A stretch of 64,000 bases of DNA, from assembly GCA_010672785.1 (NCBI GenBank), contig JAAHFX010000006.1, forward strand, positions 1 to 64,000, in the 5' to 3' direction. Positions 54,545-63,871 of this stretch are shown here, in pieces; the stretch's first letter is position 1; the number at the start of each line of letters is the position of its first letter. This DNA comes from Sphaerospermopsis sp. SIO1G1. Lineage in GTDB: Bacteria > Cyanobacteriota > Cyanobacteriia > Cyanobacteriales > Nostocaceae. The notes under the pieces were generated by a model. The model was not told the origin of the DNA and did no database searches. It saw nothing but the letters and a program-made list of their open reading frames with translations. A program made the position numbers and the translations under genes.

Positions 54545-54895
54545 TTGTTCTTCTAAGGCAGCAATTCGATTGTATGCGGCTGTTAATTGTGCCGTAAGTC
54601 TTTTGACTTGAATTTCTGCTGTGATTTGCTTTTCTCCTGTCTGTTGTTCAATTTTGGGATAAAAGCCATCAATTAACACATCCTTATGTTCTAAATCCGC
54701 AGGAAAACTGACTTGATGTTCTAATGGAAAACTTTCCACCGTCCGGTTTTCTAGACAGTTATCCTCTGTTTTTGTGGTCTCTAAAAAGCAATCTGATAAC
54801 CTTTGAGAGATATTCCTATCTAGGTTTGTAATTACATCGTATAGAGCATCCAACTTATGACTTAAAGTTAGAATCTGATCCTGTAATGAATCCAT
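54521..54895 (-). CDS. Conserved coiled-coil protein of unknown function
   Basis: A 124-residue protein. Residues 1-35 (QDQILTLSHKLDALYDVITN) and 90-120 (EIQVKRLTAQLTAAYNRIAA then LEEQL) are coiled coils, separated by an acidic linker with two cysteines. The C-terminal segment looks well conserved in style and argues that the gene is real. Its stop overlaps the cobT 3' end by 24 bases in a convergent arrangement. Confidence 0.65.
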   Translation of the reverse strand: MDSLQDQILTLSHKLDALYDVITNLDRNISQRLSDCFLETTKTEDNCLENRTVESFPLEHQVSFPADLEHKDVLIDGFYPKIEQQTGEKQITAEIQVKRLTAQLTAAYNRIAALEEQLMRQRIH

Positions 54896-55307
54896 CTAAT
54901 ACCTTATATTGCAAAATATTTTCTCCATGTTATTCAATTTGGTGTCAATGTTAAAAATACTTATGATTTATTTAATCTTTGATCTATTTTCTCGCTGTAT
55001 ACTTAATTATTCATTTATTTTTTAATATAAATAAATAAAATCACTATATTTTACTCATTATTTATGAATAAGTATTAAGATGATAAATTTAGGAGAGGGA
55101 ACAGGGAACAGGGAACAGGGAAAATAGTGAACAGATAATCAATACAGCCAGTTCTATGTTTAATAATATTTGCAATTAATTTTGCCTGGATATTTAATCG
55201 CACTGGAAACAAGAAAAATGAAAACTATTCAAAATCAGAACCAGAAGGTTGTAGAAACTCCAGAGGATGGGAATAAAATTGTGTGATGGTTGCAAATTAT
55301 CAAATCA
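54896..55307. other. Divergent intergenic region with short heptad tract
   Basis: 412 AT-rich bases. GGGAACA heptads lie at about 55095-55120. No gene seen; it should carry the promoters for the divergent coiled-coil gene and the lipoprotein gene. Confidence 0.45.
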
Positions 55308-56477
55308 ATGGATAGAAGGTCTTTTTTATTGGGTACAAGCGGAATCTTAATTTCCCAAATAGTTATAGGATGTAATAACCAAAATCAGAGTGAACTGAAA
55401 ATCCAGTTATTGAAAGGTTCAATTCCAGGTCAGGTAGTTAATCAATTTCGACAAACTCTAGAGTCAAATACAAAATTGGATTTCGTCCCTATTAATCAAG
55501 TTAGTGCTGCCTTTAAACAGTTACAAATGTGGCAGAAGCCCAAGAAAGAGGATGAAGAAGGTTGGCGGCAGTTGATACCATTTCGTCAAAATTCCCAAAA
55601 TTCCCAATCAGATTTATTAACACTAGGAGATTTTTGGTTAAAAGCAGCCATTGAACAGAAATTAATTCAACCGCTGGAAACAGGAGAAATCAAAGAATGG
55701 TCACAATTAAATTCAAAATGGCAGCAATTGGTGAGGCGAAACAATCAAGGTAATATGGATGAAAATGGTCAAGTATGGGCTGTACCATACCGCTGGGGTC
55801 ATACAGTCATCGTTTATAATCGGGAAAAGTTGGAAAAATTCGACTGGCAACCCACAGACTGGAGCGATTTGTGGCGGGAAGAATTGCGATCGCGGATTTC
55901 CTTACTCAATCATCCTCGAGAAGTCATTGGTCTAGTTTTAAAAAAATTAGGAAAATCTTACAATACAGAAAATATCGCTACTATATCTTCCCTAGAAACA
56001 GAGTTAAAAAAATTAGACCAACAAGTTAAATTCTATGATTCTACTACCTATCTAGAACCATTAATTATTGGAGATACTTGGTTGGCTGTGGGTTGGTCTA
56101 GTGATGTTATACCCATACTCAGTCGTTATCCAAAACTGGGTGCGGTAATTCCCTCTTCAGGAACAGCAATTTGGGCTGACCTATGGGTTCAACCTGCTGG
56201 GATGAAGACCGCAAATAATTTACAATATCGTTGGATTAATTTCTGTTTACAACCAAATATTGTTCAACAAATTCATCAATTCTCTCAAAGTAACTCCCCA
56301 ATACCTGTTTCTGATGTGGATGTTCCCAAACCATTACAGAACTTGCTCTCAAATAACCAAGATTTATTGAATAAAAGTGAGTTTTTATTACCGTTATCAG
56401 ATTCAACAAATCAGCAGTATGAAAAATTATTTAGCAGATTAAAGGGCGGCGATCTTTCCTCAACTCCAAAAGAGTAG
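55308..56477 (+). CDS. Extracellular solute-binding lipoprotein (PotD-like)
   Basis: 389 residues from the ATG giving MDRRSFLLGTSGILIS; an upstream TTG adds six residues and is less likely. The N-terminus combines a Tat-like RRSFLLG with a lipobox (IVIGC), so the product is probably exported and lipid-anchored. The rest is a periplasmic binding-protein fold of the spermidine/putrescine-iron type (WAVPYRWGHTVIVYNREKL near residue 150, WLAVGWSSDVIPILSRYPKL, IWADLWVQPAGMKTANNLQY). No permease or ATPase gene is adjacent, so the transporter partners are elsewhere or absent. A terminator overlaps the 3' end. Confidence 0.85.
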   Translation: MDRRSFLLGTSGILISQIVIGCNNQNQSELKIQLLKGSIPGQVVNQFRQTLESNTKLDFVPINQVSAAFKQLQMWQKPKKEDEEGWRQLIPFRQNSQNSQSDLLTLGDFWLKAAIEQKLIQPLETGEIKEWSQLNSKWQQLVRRNNQGNMDENGQVWAVPYRWGHTVIVYNREKLEKFDWQPTDWSDLWREELRSRISLLNHPREVIGLVLKKLGKSYNTENIATISSLETELKKLDQQVKFYDSTTYLEPLIIGDTWLAVGWSSDVIPILSRYPKLGAVIPSSGTAIWADLWVQPAGMKTANNLQYRWINFCLQPNIVQQIHQFSQSNSPIPVSDVDVPKPLQNLLSNNQDLLNKSEFLLPLSDSTNQQYEKLFSRLKGGDLSSTPKE

Positions 56478-56501
56478 GTTTCCTGCCGCCTTTAATTTTG
56501 T
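56439..56501 (+). terminator. Terminator hairpin overlapping the 3' end of the lipoprotein gene
   Basis: TTAAAGGGCGGC (56439-56450) pairs with GCCGCCTTTAA (56485-56495), one base bulged, followed by TTTTGTTATT. It begins inside the coding sequence and separates the gene from the convergent mgdA. Confidence 0.7.
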
Positions 56502-56503
56502 TA

Positions 56504-57910
56504 TTAATGTTCAGAACCTGTGTGTACTGTTTTAACCCATTTTAAACGCTTTGGGCGTAAAGAGACCCGTGCTGTCGTGCTACTCATTACCACTAACCAA
56601 TGTAGCATATAAATACTGCCATGAATAGTTTGCATCAGTAACACTAAGTAATTAGAAGTTTTCTGATCTTGGCGGGTGCGCTGTAATCCAGCAAACATCC
56701 CAATAAAAGACATAGTGACCGATAAACCAGTTACAGGAGCTAAGATTGGTGGCCGATGGCGAATTACAGACATGAGTAAATCTGGTACTGCTGCTGTAGG
56801 TAAAATATACATAATCAGCAAGAAAATCAGTAAATCCACAGTTTTCCGCGTTCCCATACGGTTTTTGAGGATCAGATCCCAGTAATCCAAATAACGCTGA
56901 TAACCACCTTCAGCCCAGCGGTTGCGTTGATGCCATAAAGAAATTGCACTGGTAACGCCTTCTTCCTGTACTGGGGGATAAAACATACATTCAATATCCC
57001 ACCTATCTAGATTTAAACGAATGGTCAAATCTAAATCATCAGTGATAGTTTCTTCATTCCAGCCACCACAACTGTTCAAAGCTTGACGACGGACAAATTG
57101 ACCATTACCGCGTAATTCACCCAGTCCACCAATAGAGGTTCTTTGTTGTTGAAACCAAGTATCAACAGCCATTTCTGCCATTTGTCCCTTAGTCCAAAAA
57201 TTCTCTTTGGCGTTGGCGATCGCTTTTCGCACTTGCACTGCCCCCACCTGGTCTTTTTGAAAGAAGGGTACTACTTGCAATAACAAGTCTGGGCTAACTT
57301 GAGCATCGGCATCAAATACAGCAATAATGTCACCTCTAGTCATAGGTAACACCTGATTCAAAGCCCCGGACTTACCACCAGTTGCATCAGCCGCTCGGTG
57401 AAAAACCCTCAGTTGCTGATACTCCTGTTGTAGTTCTGCTAATAATTGCGCTGTTTTATCCGTACTATGATCGTCAATAATCCAGACTTCATACTCGCCA
57501 TGAGCATACTCCAGACTACATAAGTTTTTGACCAATCTGCCAATTACCGCTTCTTCATTTTTTGCTGCCACCAACACAGAAACAAGGGGTAAATCCCCCT
57601 GTATTTCCTTATGATGATGTCTGGGTCTAGCAAAAATAATCTTCAAGGCATGAATACTTAAAATTGCTGTCAGTCCAAAAATGACAATAGAACCCCAAGA
57701 GAGCAAGTGTAAAGCGATTGTCCCACTCCACACCATAGTCAAAGCTAGAGCGGCTTTGGGTCTACGTCGCTGAAACCTTGATAAAGGTACACAAAGAGTA
57801 TTGTCATTTTCTTGTGACTCTTCCTGTACTGATAGGTCAGACGGGATAGATTTAAGAGGACCAGAATTTCCTTTGTAAGACTCGTTTTCCGGCCAGGAAT
57901 TCGCTGGCAT
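56504..57910 (-). CDS. mgdA: Monoglucosyldiacylglycerol synthase (GT2 family)
   Basis: A 468-residue family-2 glycosyltransferase. Polar N-terminus (1-55), two membrane helices (about 58-95), then the catalytic domain: VSVLVAAKNEEAVIGRLVK, IIDDHSTDKTA, the metal-binding VFDADAQVSPD near residue 200, ITDDLDLTIRLN with the catalytic Asp near 290, and the acceptor motif HQRNRWAEGGYQRYL (QxxRW). Helices follow near 360-440. Order and length match cyanobacterial MgdA (Sll1377 group), which transfers glucose from UDP-glucose to diacylglycerol as the first step to thylakoid galactolipids. The alternative, another processive GT2, is less likely given the full-length fit. Confidence 0.9.
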   Translation of the reverse strand: MPANSWPENESYKGNSGPLKSIPSDLSVQEESQENDNTLCVPLSRFQRRRPKAALALTMVWSGTIALHLLSWGSIVIFGLTAILSIHALKIIFARPRHHHKEIQGDLPLVSVLVAAKNEEAVIGRLVKNLCSLEYAHGEYEVWIIDDHSTDKTAQLLAELQQEYQQLRVFHRAADATGGKSGALNQVLPMTRGDIIAVFDADAQVSPDLLLQVVPFFQKDQVGAVQVRKAIANAKENFWTKGQMAEMAVDTWFQQQRTSIGGLGELRGNGQFVRRQALNSCGGWNEETITDDLDLTIRLNLDRWDIECMFYPPVQEEGVTSAISLWHQRNRWAEGGYQRYLDYWDLILKNRMGTRKTVDLLIFLLIMYILPTAAVPDLLMSVIRHRPPILAPVTGLSVTMSFIGMFAGLQRTRQDQKTSNYLVLLMQTIHGSIYMLHWLVVMSSTTARVSLRPKRLKWVKTVHTGSEH

Positions 57911-58151
57911 AGTTTAATTCAAGTAAAAACCATCATTTGTTTAAAGTTTACAGTTTTTACCACAGAAACCCCAACTTTCATCAGAGATGGTATACCAGAT
58001 GGCAGCTTGACCCTAGATCAGATAGTGCAAGATAGTAGTTTAAAAATATTTATCATAGTATGTTTGAATACAAAAATTTCTGGGAATACTATGAGATATC
58101 CAATCAACGCTCACACAATTTTTGCCCTGTTCAATTAAGGAATTATCAATA

Positions 58152-58526
58152 ATGTCCATAGATCAACTTCAACCAGTAAGCCAGCAGCAAGCCATTGTTT
58201 ATCTGCCATACACTCAACAAACTAAAAGAAATTTTCTACCCTATGCTATTAGTCTTTATCAAAAAGGTTACATAGAAGGGCAACGTAAGATAGAAGGTGG
58301 TGAAAATATACCGTTTATTGCTACATGGAATGTTGCCACCCTACCTTCTGACTTGACACGGTGCCGCATTCAGTTCGATGGTAATGCTGAATTAAGTTAT
58401 GAAGTGATGATGGCTAGTTTTGAATTTATTAGTTTTTTAATTGAATTGATGGAGAAGTATAAGCGTCATAAAATTACTGATTTTTCTTCTACTTTTTACC
58501 GTAAACTTCTTAAACTGGAAGATTAG
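58152..58526 (+). CDS. Conserved small protein of unknown function
   Basis: 124 residues from the ATG giving MSIDQLQPVSQQQ; AAGGA lies 11-12 bases upstream, and an earlier in-frame start is less well placed. The protein is soluble, with an aromatic-rich middle (FLPYAISLYQKGYIEGQRK and IPFIATWNVATLPSDLTRC) and a C-terminal helical part ending FYRKLLKLED. No recognised motif. Confidence 0.65.
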   Translation: MSIDQLQPVSQQQAIVYLPYTQQTKRNFLPYAISLYQKGYIEGQRKIEGGENIPFIATWNVATLPSDLTRCRIQFDGNAELSYEVMMASFEFISFLIELMEKYKRHKITDFSSTFYRKLLKLED

Positions 58527-58963
58527 AGGTGGAAATCTAGGATGATGGGGTGATGGGGCGAAAAACATTGAAAAATAGTTAGGTGATGCTGAATAAATCG
58601 AAAAGATTGATACAGCATTTTTCAGTATTATGAGGTACATGATGAGTAGTAAATATGTCTGCTCCACAAAAGTTTCATGGTTATACTTTGTACCTCTTAT
58701 AAATGAAATCTGCTGTCAATCAGGCCCTCTGCCCCCTGCACCCTGCCTCAGTTTTCCTACCCCTGCACCCTGCACCCTATTCCCTGTTCCCTAGTCTCCA
58801 CAAATAACTTTCTTTTTCAGCCAGTCCTAACTATGAAATTTATTTTTCACAATTACTTAATATCCGATAACTAACTACTAAATCAGCTATTTCTGTGAGG
58901 TCAGCTAAAATTAGGAAACACCTAGCTGGGTTAAACAGACTTTTGAAATTAGGAGTGTATGGC
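58527..58963. repeat. Intergenic region with diverged TACAGCA element and C-rich repeats
   Basis: Bases 58611-58716 run from TACAGCATTTTTCAG to GAAATCTGCTGT, a diverged relative of the 25033 element (AGTTTCATGGTTATACTTTG is a reverse-complement match to its interior). CCCTGCACCCTGCC tracts and a TTTGCNGNAAAAAGT-family end (CTCCACAAATAACTTTC then TTTTTCAGCCAGTCCTAA) follow to 58830. Confidence 0.6.
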
Positions 58964-60037
58964 GTGACAACATCTGTTAAATATTTGCTGATTGGTTCAG
59001 TAGAAACTTACAGTGGTAAATCCGCAATGGTTTTGGGTTTGTCGAATCAGCTGAAACAACAAGGGGTAGATATAGCTTATGGCAAACCTTTAGATGTTTG
59101 TCTGCATACTCCTTATGGAACAGTAGCTGAAGAAGATGTGAAATTTATTAGTGAAAGTCTAAAACTATCGGAAAACCTTGTTGCTCCGACTTTGCTGGCT
59201 TTGGATGAGGTTCAAGTTCAAAAAAAGTTACTTGGTGAGGATCAAACTAACTATCAACAGTTATTGATTCAGCACTATTTACAAGTGCCACGTGGAGATT
59301 TAATGCTGTTGGAAGGGGCGGGAGACTTGCACGCAGGGAATTTGTTTGGTTTGTCTTTGGCACAGATGGCAGAGGTGTTAGATGGAGGAGTTTTATTAGT
59401 ACACCGCTACAAATCCTTGCTTTCTGTAGAAGGTTTATTATCTGCTAAACAACTAGTAGGCGATCGCTTAGTTGGTGTGGTTATTAATGAAATTCCTCTA
59501 GAACAACTAGAAAACGTTAATCATACTTTGCGAGAATTTTTAGAAGCACAGGGTATTCCTGTCTTAGCAATGTTACCAAAACATGACTTGCTTCGCAGTG
59601 TAAGCGTGAGAGAATTAGTGAAACAACTCAAGGCAGAAGTTCTTTGTGGTAACGAGCGCTTAGATTTATTAGTAGAAAATTTAGCCATTGGGGCAATGAA
59701 TGTTAATTCGGCGGTGAAATATTTCCGCAAACGACGCAACAAAGCAGTTGTGACTGGGGGCGATCGCGTAGAAATCCAACAGGCTGCTTTAGAAACATCT
59801 ACCCAATGTTTAATTTTGACTGGACAGTTACCACCACCATCTTTTATTCGCAACCGTGCCGAAGAATTAGAAATACCAATTCTTTCTGTTGATTTGGATA
59901 CTTTGACCACAGTAGAAATCATTAACCGTACTTTTGGGCAAATTCGTATTCATCATCCTCTGAAAGTCCAGTGCATTAGTGAATTAATGTCTAATTACTT
60001 TGACATTAACCGTTTGTTATCACAAATAGGATTATAA
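58964..60037 (+). CDS. BioD-like P-loop plus DRTGG-domain protein (phosphotransacetylase N-terminal-like)
   Basis: 357 residues from the GTG giving (M)TTSVKYLLIGSVETYSGKSA, chosen because AGGAG lies eight bases upstream; a longer frame from 58895 is less likely. Residues 1-200 form a dethiobiotin-synthetase-like P-loop domain (GSVETYSGKSAMVLGL; LEGAGDLHAGNLFGLS). Residues 215-330 are a DRTGG domain (GAMNVNSAVKYFRKRRN, VVTGGDRVEIQQAAL, then ILTGQLPPPSFI). The same pair forms the N-terminal half of long phosphotransacetylases; the catalytic acetyl-transfer domain is absent here. By family knowledge it may be a nucleotide-binding regulator. Function unproven. Confidence 0.82.
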   Translation: MTTSVKYLLIGSVETYSGKSAMVLGLSNQLKQQGVDIAYGKPLDVCLHTPYGTVAEEDVKFISESLKLSENLVAPTLLALDEVQVQKKLLGEDQTNYQQLLIQHYLQVPRGDLMLLEGAGDLHAGNLFGLSLAQMAEVLDGGVLLVHRYKSLLSVEGLLSAKQLVGDRLVGVVINEIPLEQLENVNHTLREFLEAQGIPVLAMLPKHDLLRSVSVRELVKQLKAEVLCGNERLDLLVENLAIGAMNVNSAVKYFRKRRNKAVVTGGDRVEIQQAALETSTQCLILTGQLPPPSFIRNRAEELEIPILSVDLDTLTTVEIINRTFGQIRIHHPLKVQCISELMSNYFDINRLLSQIGL

Positions 60038-60282
60038 ACCCAGCCACGACCATATCTTCATGTAACTATTTACTCAAATCCATAGTTAATTACCAGCGTA
60101 AATCCTACTTTTTACTAATGAATGAGCAAAAACACTCCTTCATAACTTCAAGTTGACTATAATTTTCGTTTGCGATTAGCTAAAAAAACTAGAAAACCTA
60201 GAAATCTGTAACTCTAGTTGGCTTTGCACCTACACGCAGTTTGGTAGAATATCTGGGTTGTTTCATGTGATCATCACCATCT

Positions 60283-60795
60283 TTGAGTCAGTCAACAAAC
60301 CTCATCAACCTTGATAACCTTGATACATTAGCCCAAGAATTGGCTACAATCCAGCAAACAGGTTCTAAACGAATTGCCTTGTTAGGATCTCGTCATGTGC
60401 CAATTACACACCAAAATTTGATTGAAATGATGACCTATGCCCTAGTTTTATCGGGCAACCGCATCATCACTTCTGGTGCTACAGGTACTAATTCTGCTGC
60501 TATCCGGGGCGCAACTAAGGCGGATCCCAATTTAGTGACAGTAATTCTCCCACAAAGTTTAGAACGTCAGCCTTCGGAATCTCGTAAACAACTGGAGCAG
60601 GTGATGCACTTAGTTGAAAATCCTACTAATGATAGTCTTTCATTGGCTGAGGCTAGTTATTTATGTAACAAGGAAATTGTTTCTCGCTGTCAACAATTAA
60701 TATGCTTTGCTTTTCATGATAGTCATACTCTACTACAAACTTGTAAAGATGCAGAAGAGCAAAGAAAAGTGGTGACACTGTTCTACTTTGACTAA
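60283..60795 (+). CDS. DprA-like Rossmann-fold protein
   Basis: A 170-residue protein starting at a TTG (SQSTNLINLDNLDTLAQELA follows); there is no in-frame ATG nearby. A Rossmann-type beta-alpha start is visible at SKRIALLGSRHVPITHQNL near residue 32, then RIITSGATGTNSAAIRGATK near 65, which recalls the nucleotide/DNA-binding loop of the DprA/LOG superfamily. Such short cyanobacterial proteins are often labelled DNA recombination-mediator protein A. It lacks the full DprA length and winged helix, so a role in DNA uptake is only an inference. Confidence 0.72.
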   Translation: MSQSTNLINLDNLDTLAQELATIQQTGSKRIALLGSRHVPITHQNLIEMMTYALVLSGNRIITSGATGTNSAAIRGATKADPNLVTVILPQSLERQPSESRKQLEQVMHLVENPTNDSLSLAEASYLCNKEIVSRCQQLICFAFHDSHTLLQTCKDAEEQRKVVTLFYFD

Positions 60796-60930
60796 AGTCA
60801 AACAGAGTGTCCACCAAGCTGATGATGGAGAACAGTAATTACCAGTGGGTACTGGGTAATATTTATCGAAATTACTCAGTATTCATTTACACCTAAGCAT
60901 AACAAATTTATACCACAATTTTTTAGGTTA

Positions 60931-61350
60931 ATGTCTTTATTACTACTGTCTGTGCCTAATATTTTCTTGTATTCTATTGTGGCTGCGGCTATTCTCATTT
61001 ATCTACCGTTTTTATTAGTCGCAATTGGCCGAGTGCAGGTTGGGAATGATCTATCCGCACCCCGTGCTATGTTTGACAAATTACCAATCTATGCCCAAAG
61101 AGCTACATGGGCGCATCAAAATTCCTTTGAAGCATTTATGATTTTTGCGGCTGCGGCCTTCATGGCATATGTCACAGGCGTAAATTCTCAGTCTGGTATG
61201 ATTGCGGCGATCGCTTTTGTCATAGCTAGATTTTTCTACTCTGTTTTTTACATCACAAATATTCCCATTTTGCGATCGCTGATGTTTGCTATTGGTGTTT
61301 CCTGTCATGTCACCCTCTTCTACTTGAGTATCCTTCAAGTTCAAGGATAG
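60931..61350 (+). CDS. MAPEG family membrane protein
   Basis: A 139-residue protein with four membrane helices. The MAPEG signature region is KLPIYAQRATWAHQNSFEAF (residues 50-70: R..WAHQN.FE), followed by YVTGVNSQSGMIAAIAFVIA then RFFYSVFYITNIPILRS with the family's R-x-x-Y-x-x-x-Y pattern. In eukaryotes the family includes glutathione transferases and leukotriene C4 synthase; bacterial members are mostly uncharacterised. Probably a detoxification or lipid-peroxide role, by family only. Confidence 0.9.
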   Translation: MSLLLLSVPNIFLYSIVAAAILIYLPFLLVAIGRVQVGNDLSAPRAMFDKLPIYAQRATWAHQNSFEAFMIFAAAAFMAYVTGVNSQSGMIAAIAFVIARFFYSVFYITNIPILRSLMFAIGVSCHVTLFYLSILQVQG

Positions 61351-61583
61351 GCTTGAGGGAGGTAGGAAGGTGGGATCAAAACAAGCAGGGGTAGAGGGTG
61401 CAGGGAGCAGAGGAGCAAAGACTGAGTTTGTACTGAGCGGCATATTTGCTTTACCCACAGAGGAAGGGCTTATGTTACTTGCTAAGAAGTTCCCTCATCT
61501 CCTGCTTCTTCATCTTCAGTGATAGAAAAATCATGCCCCAATCCCTCATATCTGATTAGATACATTACATTCACAATTTTTTT

Positions 61584-62075
61584 ATGGCTTCTACATTCTC
61601 TTTTGATATTGTTAGCGAATTTGATCGTCAAGAATTAGTTAACGCAATTGATCAAGTGGTACGAGATACCAAAAGTCGTTACGATCTCAAAGACACACAA
61701 ACTGATATTGAATTAGGGGAAACAGCCATCACTATTAACACAGATAGTGATATGACTTTACAAACTGTTCACGGTATTCTGCGCGAGAAAGCCGCCAAAC
61801 GCAATTTATCTCAGAAAATCTTTGATTTTGGCAATGTAGAAACCGCTAGTGGTAATCGAGTACGTCAGGAAATCACCCTCAAAAAAGGTATCAGTCAAGA
61901 TATTGCCAAAAAAATCTCTAAATTGATCCGGGATGAGTTCAAAAAAGTGCAAGCTTCGATTCAGGGTGATGCAGTAAGAGTGACAGCTAAAGCTAAGGAT
62001 GATCTACAAGCAGTAATTTTGCGACTGAAGCAAGAAGATTTTCCTGTAGCTCTACAATTCACCAATTATCGTTAA
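61584..62075 (+). CDS. YajQ-family nucleotide-binding protein
   Basis: A 163-residue protein with the full YajQ layout: [20 protein letters not shown] at the start, [14 protein letters not shown] near 35, [20 protein letters not shown] near 90, [34 protein letters not shown] and the end [15 protein letters not shown]. Members bind nucleotides including c-di-GMP and affect gene expression in some bacteria. Monocistronic; an inverted-repeat element follows 15 bases after the stop. Confidence 0.95.
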   Translation: MASTFSFDIVSEFDRQELVNAIDQVVRDTKSRYDLKDTQTDIELGETAITINTDSDMTLQTVHGILREKAAKRNLSQKIFDFGNVETASGNRVRQEITLKKGISQDIAKKISKLIRDEFKKVQASIQGDAVRVTAKAKDDLQAVILRLKQEDFPVALQFTNYR

Positions 62076-62093
62076 AAGCTGGCATTGGAGATG

Positions 62094-62236
62094 ATTAGGG
62101 TTTGCGGAAAAAGTCTTGTCGTGACGACAGGTGAACAGTGAACAATGAACAGTGAACAATGAACAGTAAAAACTGATAACTGAAAACTGATAACTGAAAA
62201 CTGATAACTGATAACTTTTTCCGCAAACTCTATCAT
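62094..62236. repeat. Complete TTTGCGGAAAAAGT element with terminal inverted repeats and heptad core
   Basis: The left end GGGTTTGCGGAAAAAGT (62098-62114) and right end ACTTTTTCCGCAAACTC (62214-62230) are inverted repeats with one mismatch; the similarity extends outwards (ATGATTA / TATCAT). Between them are GTGAACAATGAACA units and AACTGATAACTGAAA heptads. It is the clearest case showing that the heptad tract lies within an element with defined ends. Confidence 0.8.
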
Positions 62237-62265
62237 TCAGTCTGAGATTTATAAGAGTTTTTCAT

Positions 62266-62730
62266 CTACAGAATTTTATGAGTGTGAGAATGTTGTTTAA
62301 CGTTATCTTCCTTGCTAACAACTCTAGCTGCATTCAATACCCGTTTCCGTTCCGTGGAATAGTTCAAATCTGTTTTAGTTGTACCAACAGGAATTAATTG
62401 TTGTGCTGATTCACGACGTTTATAGGTACGGGCGGCGGAAAATGCCCTTGTGAAGAACTCATCCCCAAACTGTGCTGAATCTGGAAAACCAGTAGGTAAT
62501 AATAGCTGCTCGCCATGAATTACTGCACCCAAGGTTGTCGCACAGGCTAGTTTATATGATGTGGGAATACCTTTTAAAATCGCTTCTAAAGCAGCAGAAG
62601 GTATAGGTTCGATTACATCTATCTGATGTACTTCTCCATCTTCTTTATAAAAACAGGTAGCTAAACCGATCACAATGTAATCGTCAGTTGTTAAGTCTGA
62701 AGCGTCTGGAGAAGAGATTGTTGTTGTCAT
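62266..62730 (-). CDS. Conserved cyanobacterial protein of unknown function
   Basis: A 154-residue soluble protein. A conserved-looking core runs from IVIGLATCFYKEDGEVHQID (near 19) through VIEPIPSAALEAILKGIPTS and ACATTLGAVIHGEQLLLP to GDEFFTRAFSAARTYKRR (near 100). The tail is polar and ends HSHTHKIL. The pattern suggests a small alpha/beta domain found across cyanobacteria; no enzyme motif is visible. Convergent with yajQ across the element at 62094. Confidence 0.68.
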   Translation of the reverse strand: MTTTISSPDASDLTTDDYIVIGLATCFYKEDGEVHQIDVIEPIPSAALEAILKGIPTSYKLACATTLGAVIHGEQLLLPTGFPDSAQFGDEFFTRAFSAARTYKRRESAQQLIPVGTTKTDLNYSTERKRVLNAARVVSKEDNVKQHSHTHKIL

Positions 62731-63178
62731 GGGAATTTTTTCTCAAATTTTATAATTTGGGCTTACTTGTCAAATCAATAATTTAAGACTGACACAGCAG
62801 CTATAAAATAATTAACCGCCAAGAGTGCCAATATACAAGGGTTTGATAGGTATTTTGCGTAATTATTGGTACAAAATATTTTAAATTAATAAATTAGCAC
62901 AATTCTTTACAAGAAGACCCTACACAAGTTTTAAATCAAAAAATAACGATACAGTAGTGGGTATTACTGATTATCCACGCATAATCTGACGCTTATTTTT
63001 AATCAAACGTGGGAAAAACATTAAAAATTCACAATACACCTGTTGAATAAAAAGATTTTGTGAAGTTGAATTTTAAAGCTTTCTAGACTTAAAAAAATTA
63101 CTTAGAATTCCATTAGTTTTAATTCCGTATAAGTTAGAGAAATAGAACGTTTAATATTAATATCCACAAGTGTATATT
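62731..63178. other. Divergent intergenic region
   Basis: 448 AT-rich bases between the 154-residue gene and the sugar transferase gene. Positions about 62840-62865 (GGGTTTGATAGGTATTTTGCGTAA) match the right end of the 11152 element without its left end. No gene or RNA seen. Confidence 0.45.
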
Positions 63179-63871
63179 ATGCAATCATCTACTTTATTAA
63201 CCAAGAAAAAGAAACGTACTGTAGATAGAAATAACTTTGTTGGTTTATTATCAAGATCGTATATCCATCCATCAACCACTAATAATTTGAAAAGATTGAT
63301 TGATATATTGGGGTCAATAGTGGGTTTATTTATTACTTTGATTGTTTTAGTTCCCATAGCAGTAGCAACTTTAATTATTGATCCAGGACCTATATTTTAT
63401 TCTCAAATTCGCTGTGGTTTAAACGGCAGAAATTTTAGAATTTGGAAATTCCGCTCTATGGTGGTTAATGCAGATAAAATCAAACATCAAGTTGACAATC
63501 AAGCTAAAGGTCATATTTTTAAGTCTACCCATGATCCTCGGATTACATCTTTAGGTAGGTTTTTAAGACGTAGTAGTTTAGATGAGTTACCTCAATTTTG
63601 GAATGTTTTAATGGGAGATATGAGTATAGTTGGTACTCGTCCTCCTACTACTGATGAAGTTGCTAAATATGAGTCTCATCACTGGGAAAGATTACAAGTG
63701 AAACCAGGAATAACCGGAGAATGGCAAACTCATGGACGTTCTACGGTTACAGATTTTGAAACAATTGTGAAGATGGATTTAGAGTATCAACGTAAATGGT
63801 CTATTGGTTATGATTTGCAGTTGATTTTCAAAACAATTGCAGTAGTTTTAAATCGGAAAGGAGCTTATTAA
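63179..63871 (+). CDS. Bacterial sugar transferase (undecaprenyl-phosphate phosphoglycosyl transferase)
   Basis: 230 residues from the ATG giving MQSSTLLTKKKKRTV; a GTG three codons upstream is possible. One N-terminal membrane segment (about 45-65, GSIVGLFITLIVLVPIAVA) follows KRLIDI. The monotopic PGT catalytic core follows: GPIFYSQIRCGLNGRNFRIW, KFRSMVVNAD, DPRITSLGRFLRRSSLDELP (the Arg-rich and catalytic D-E region) and WNVLMGDMSIVGTRPP. The family transfers a sugar-1-phosphate to undecaprenyl phosphate to start polysaccharide chains. In Anabaena such genes serve exopolysaccharide or heterocyst-envelope synthesis. The product's sugar is unknown. Heptad repeats begin at the stop. Confidence 0.92.
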   Translation: MQSSTLLTKKKKRTVDRNNFVGLLSRSYIHPSTTNNLKRLIDILGSIVGLFITLIVLVPIAVATLIIDPGPIFYSQIRCGLNGRNFRIWKFRSMVVNADKIKHQVDNQAKGHIFKSTHDPRITSLGRFLRRSSLDELPQFWNVLMGDMSIVGTRPPTTDEVAKYESHHWERLQVKPGITGEWQTHGRSTVTDFETIVKMDLEYQRKWSIGYDLQLIFKTIAVVLNRKGAY

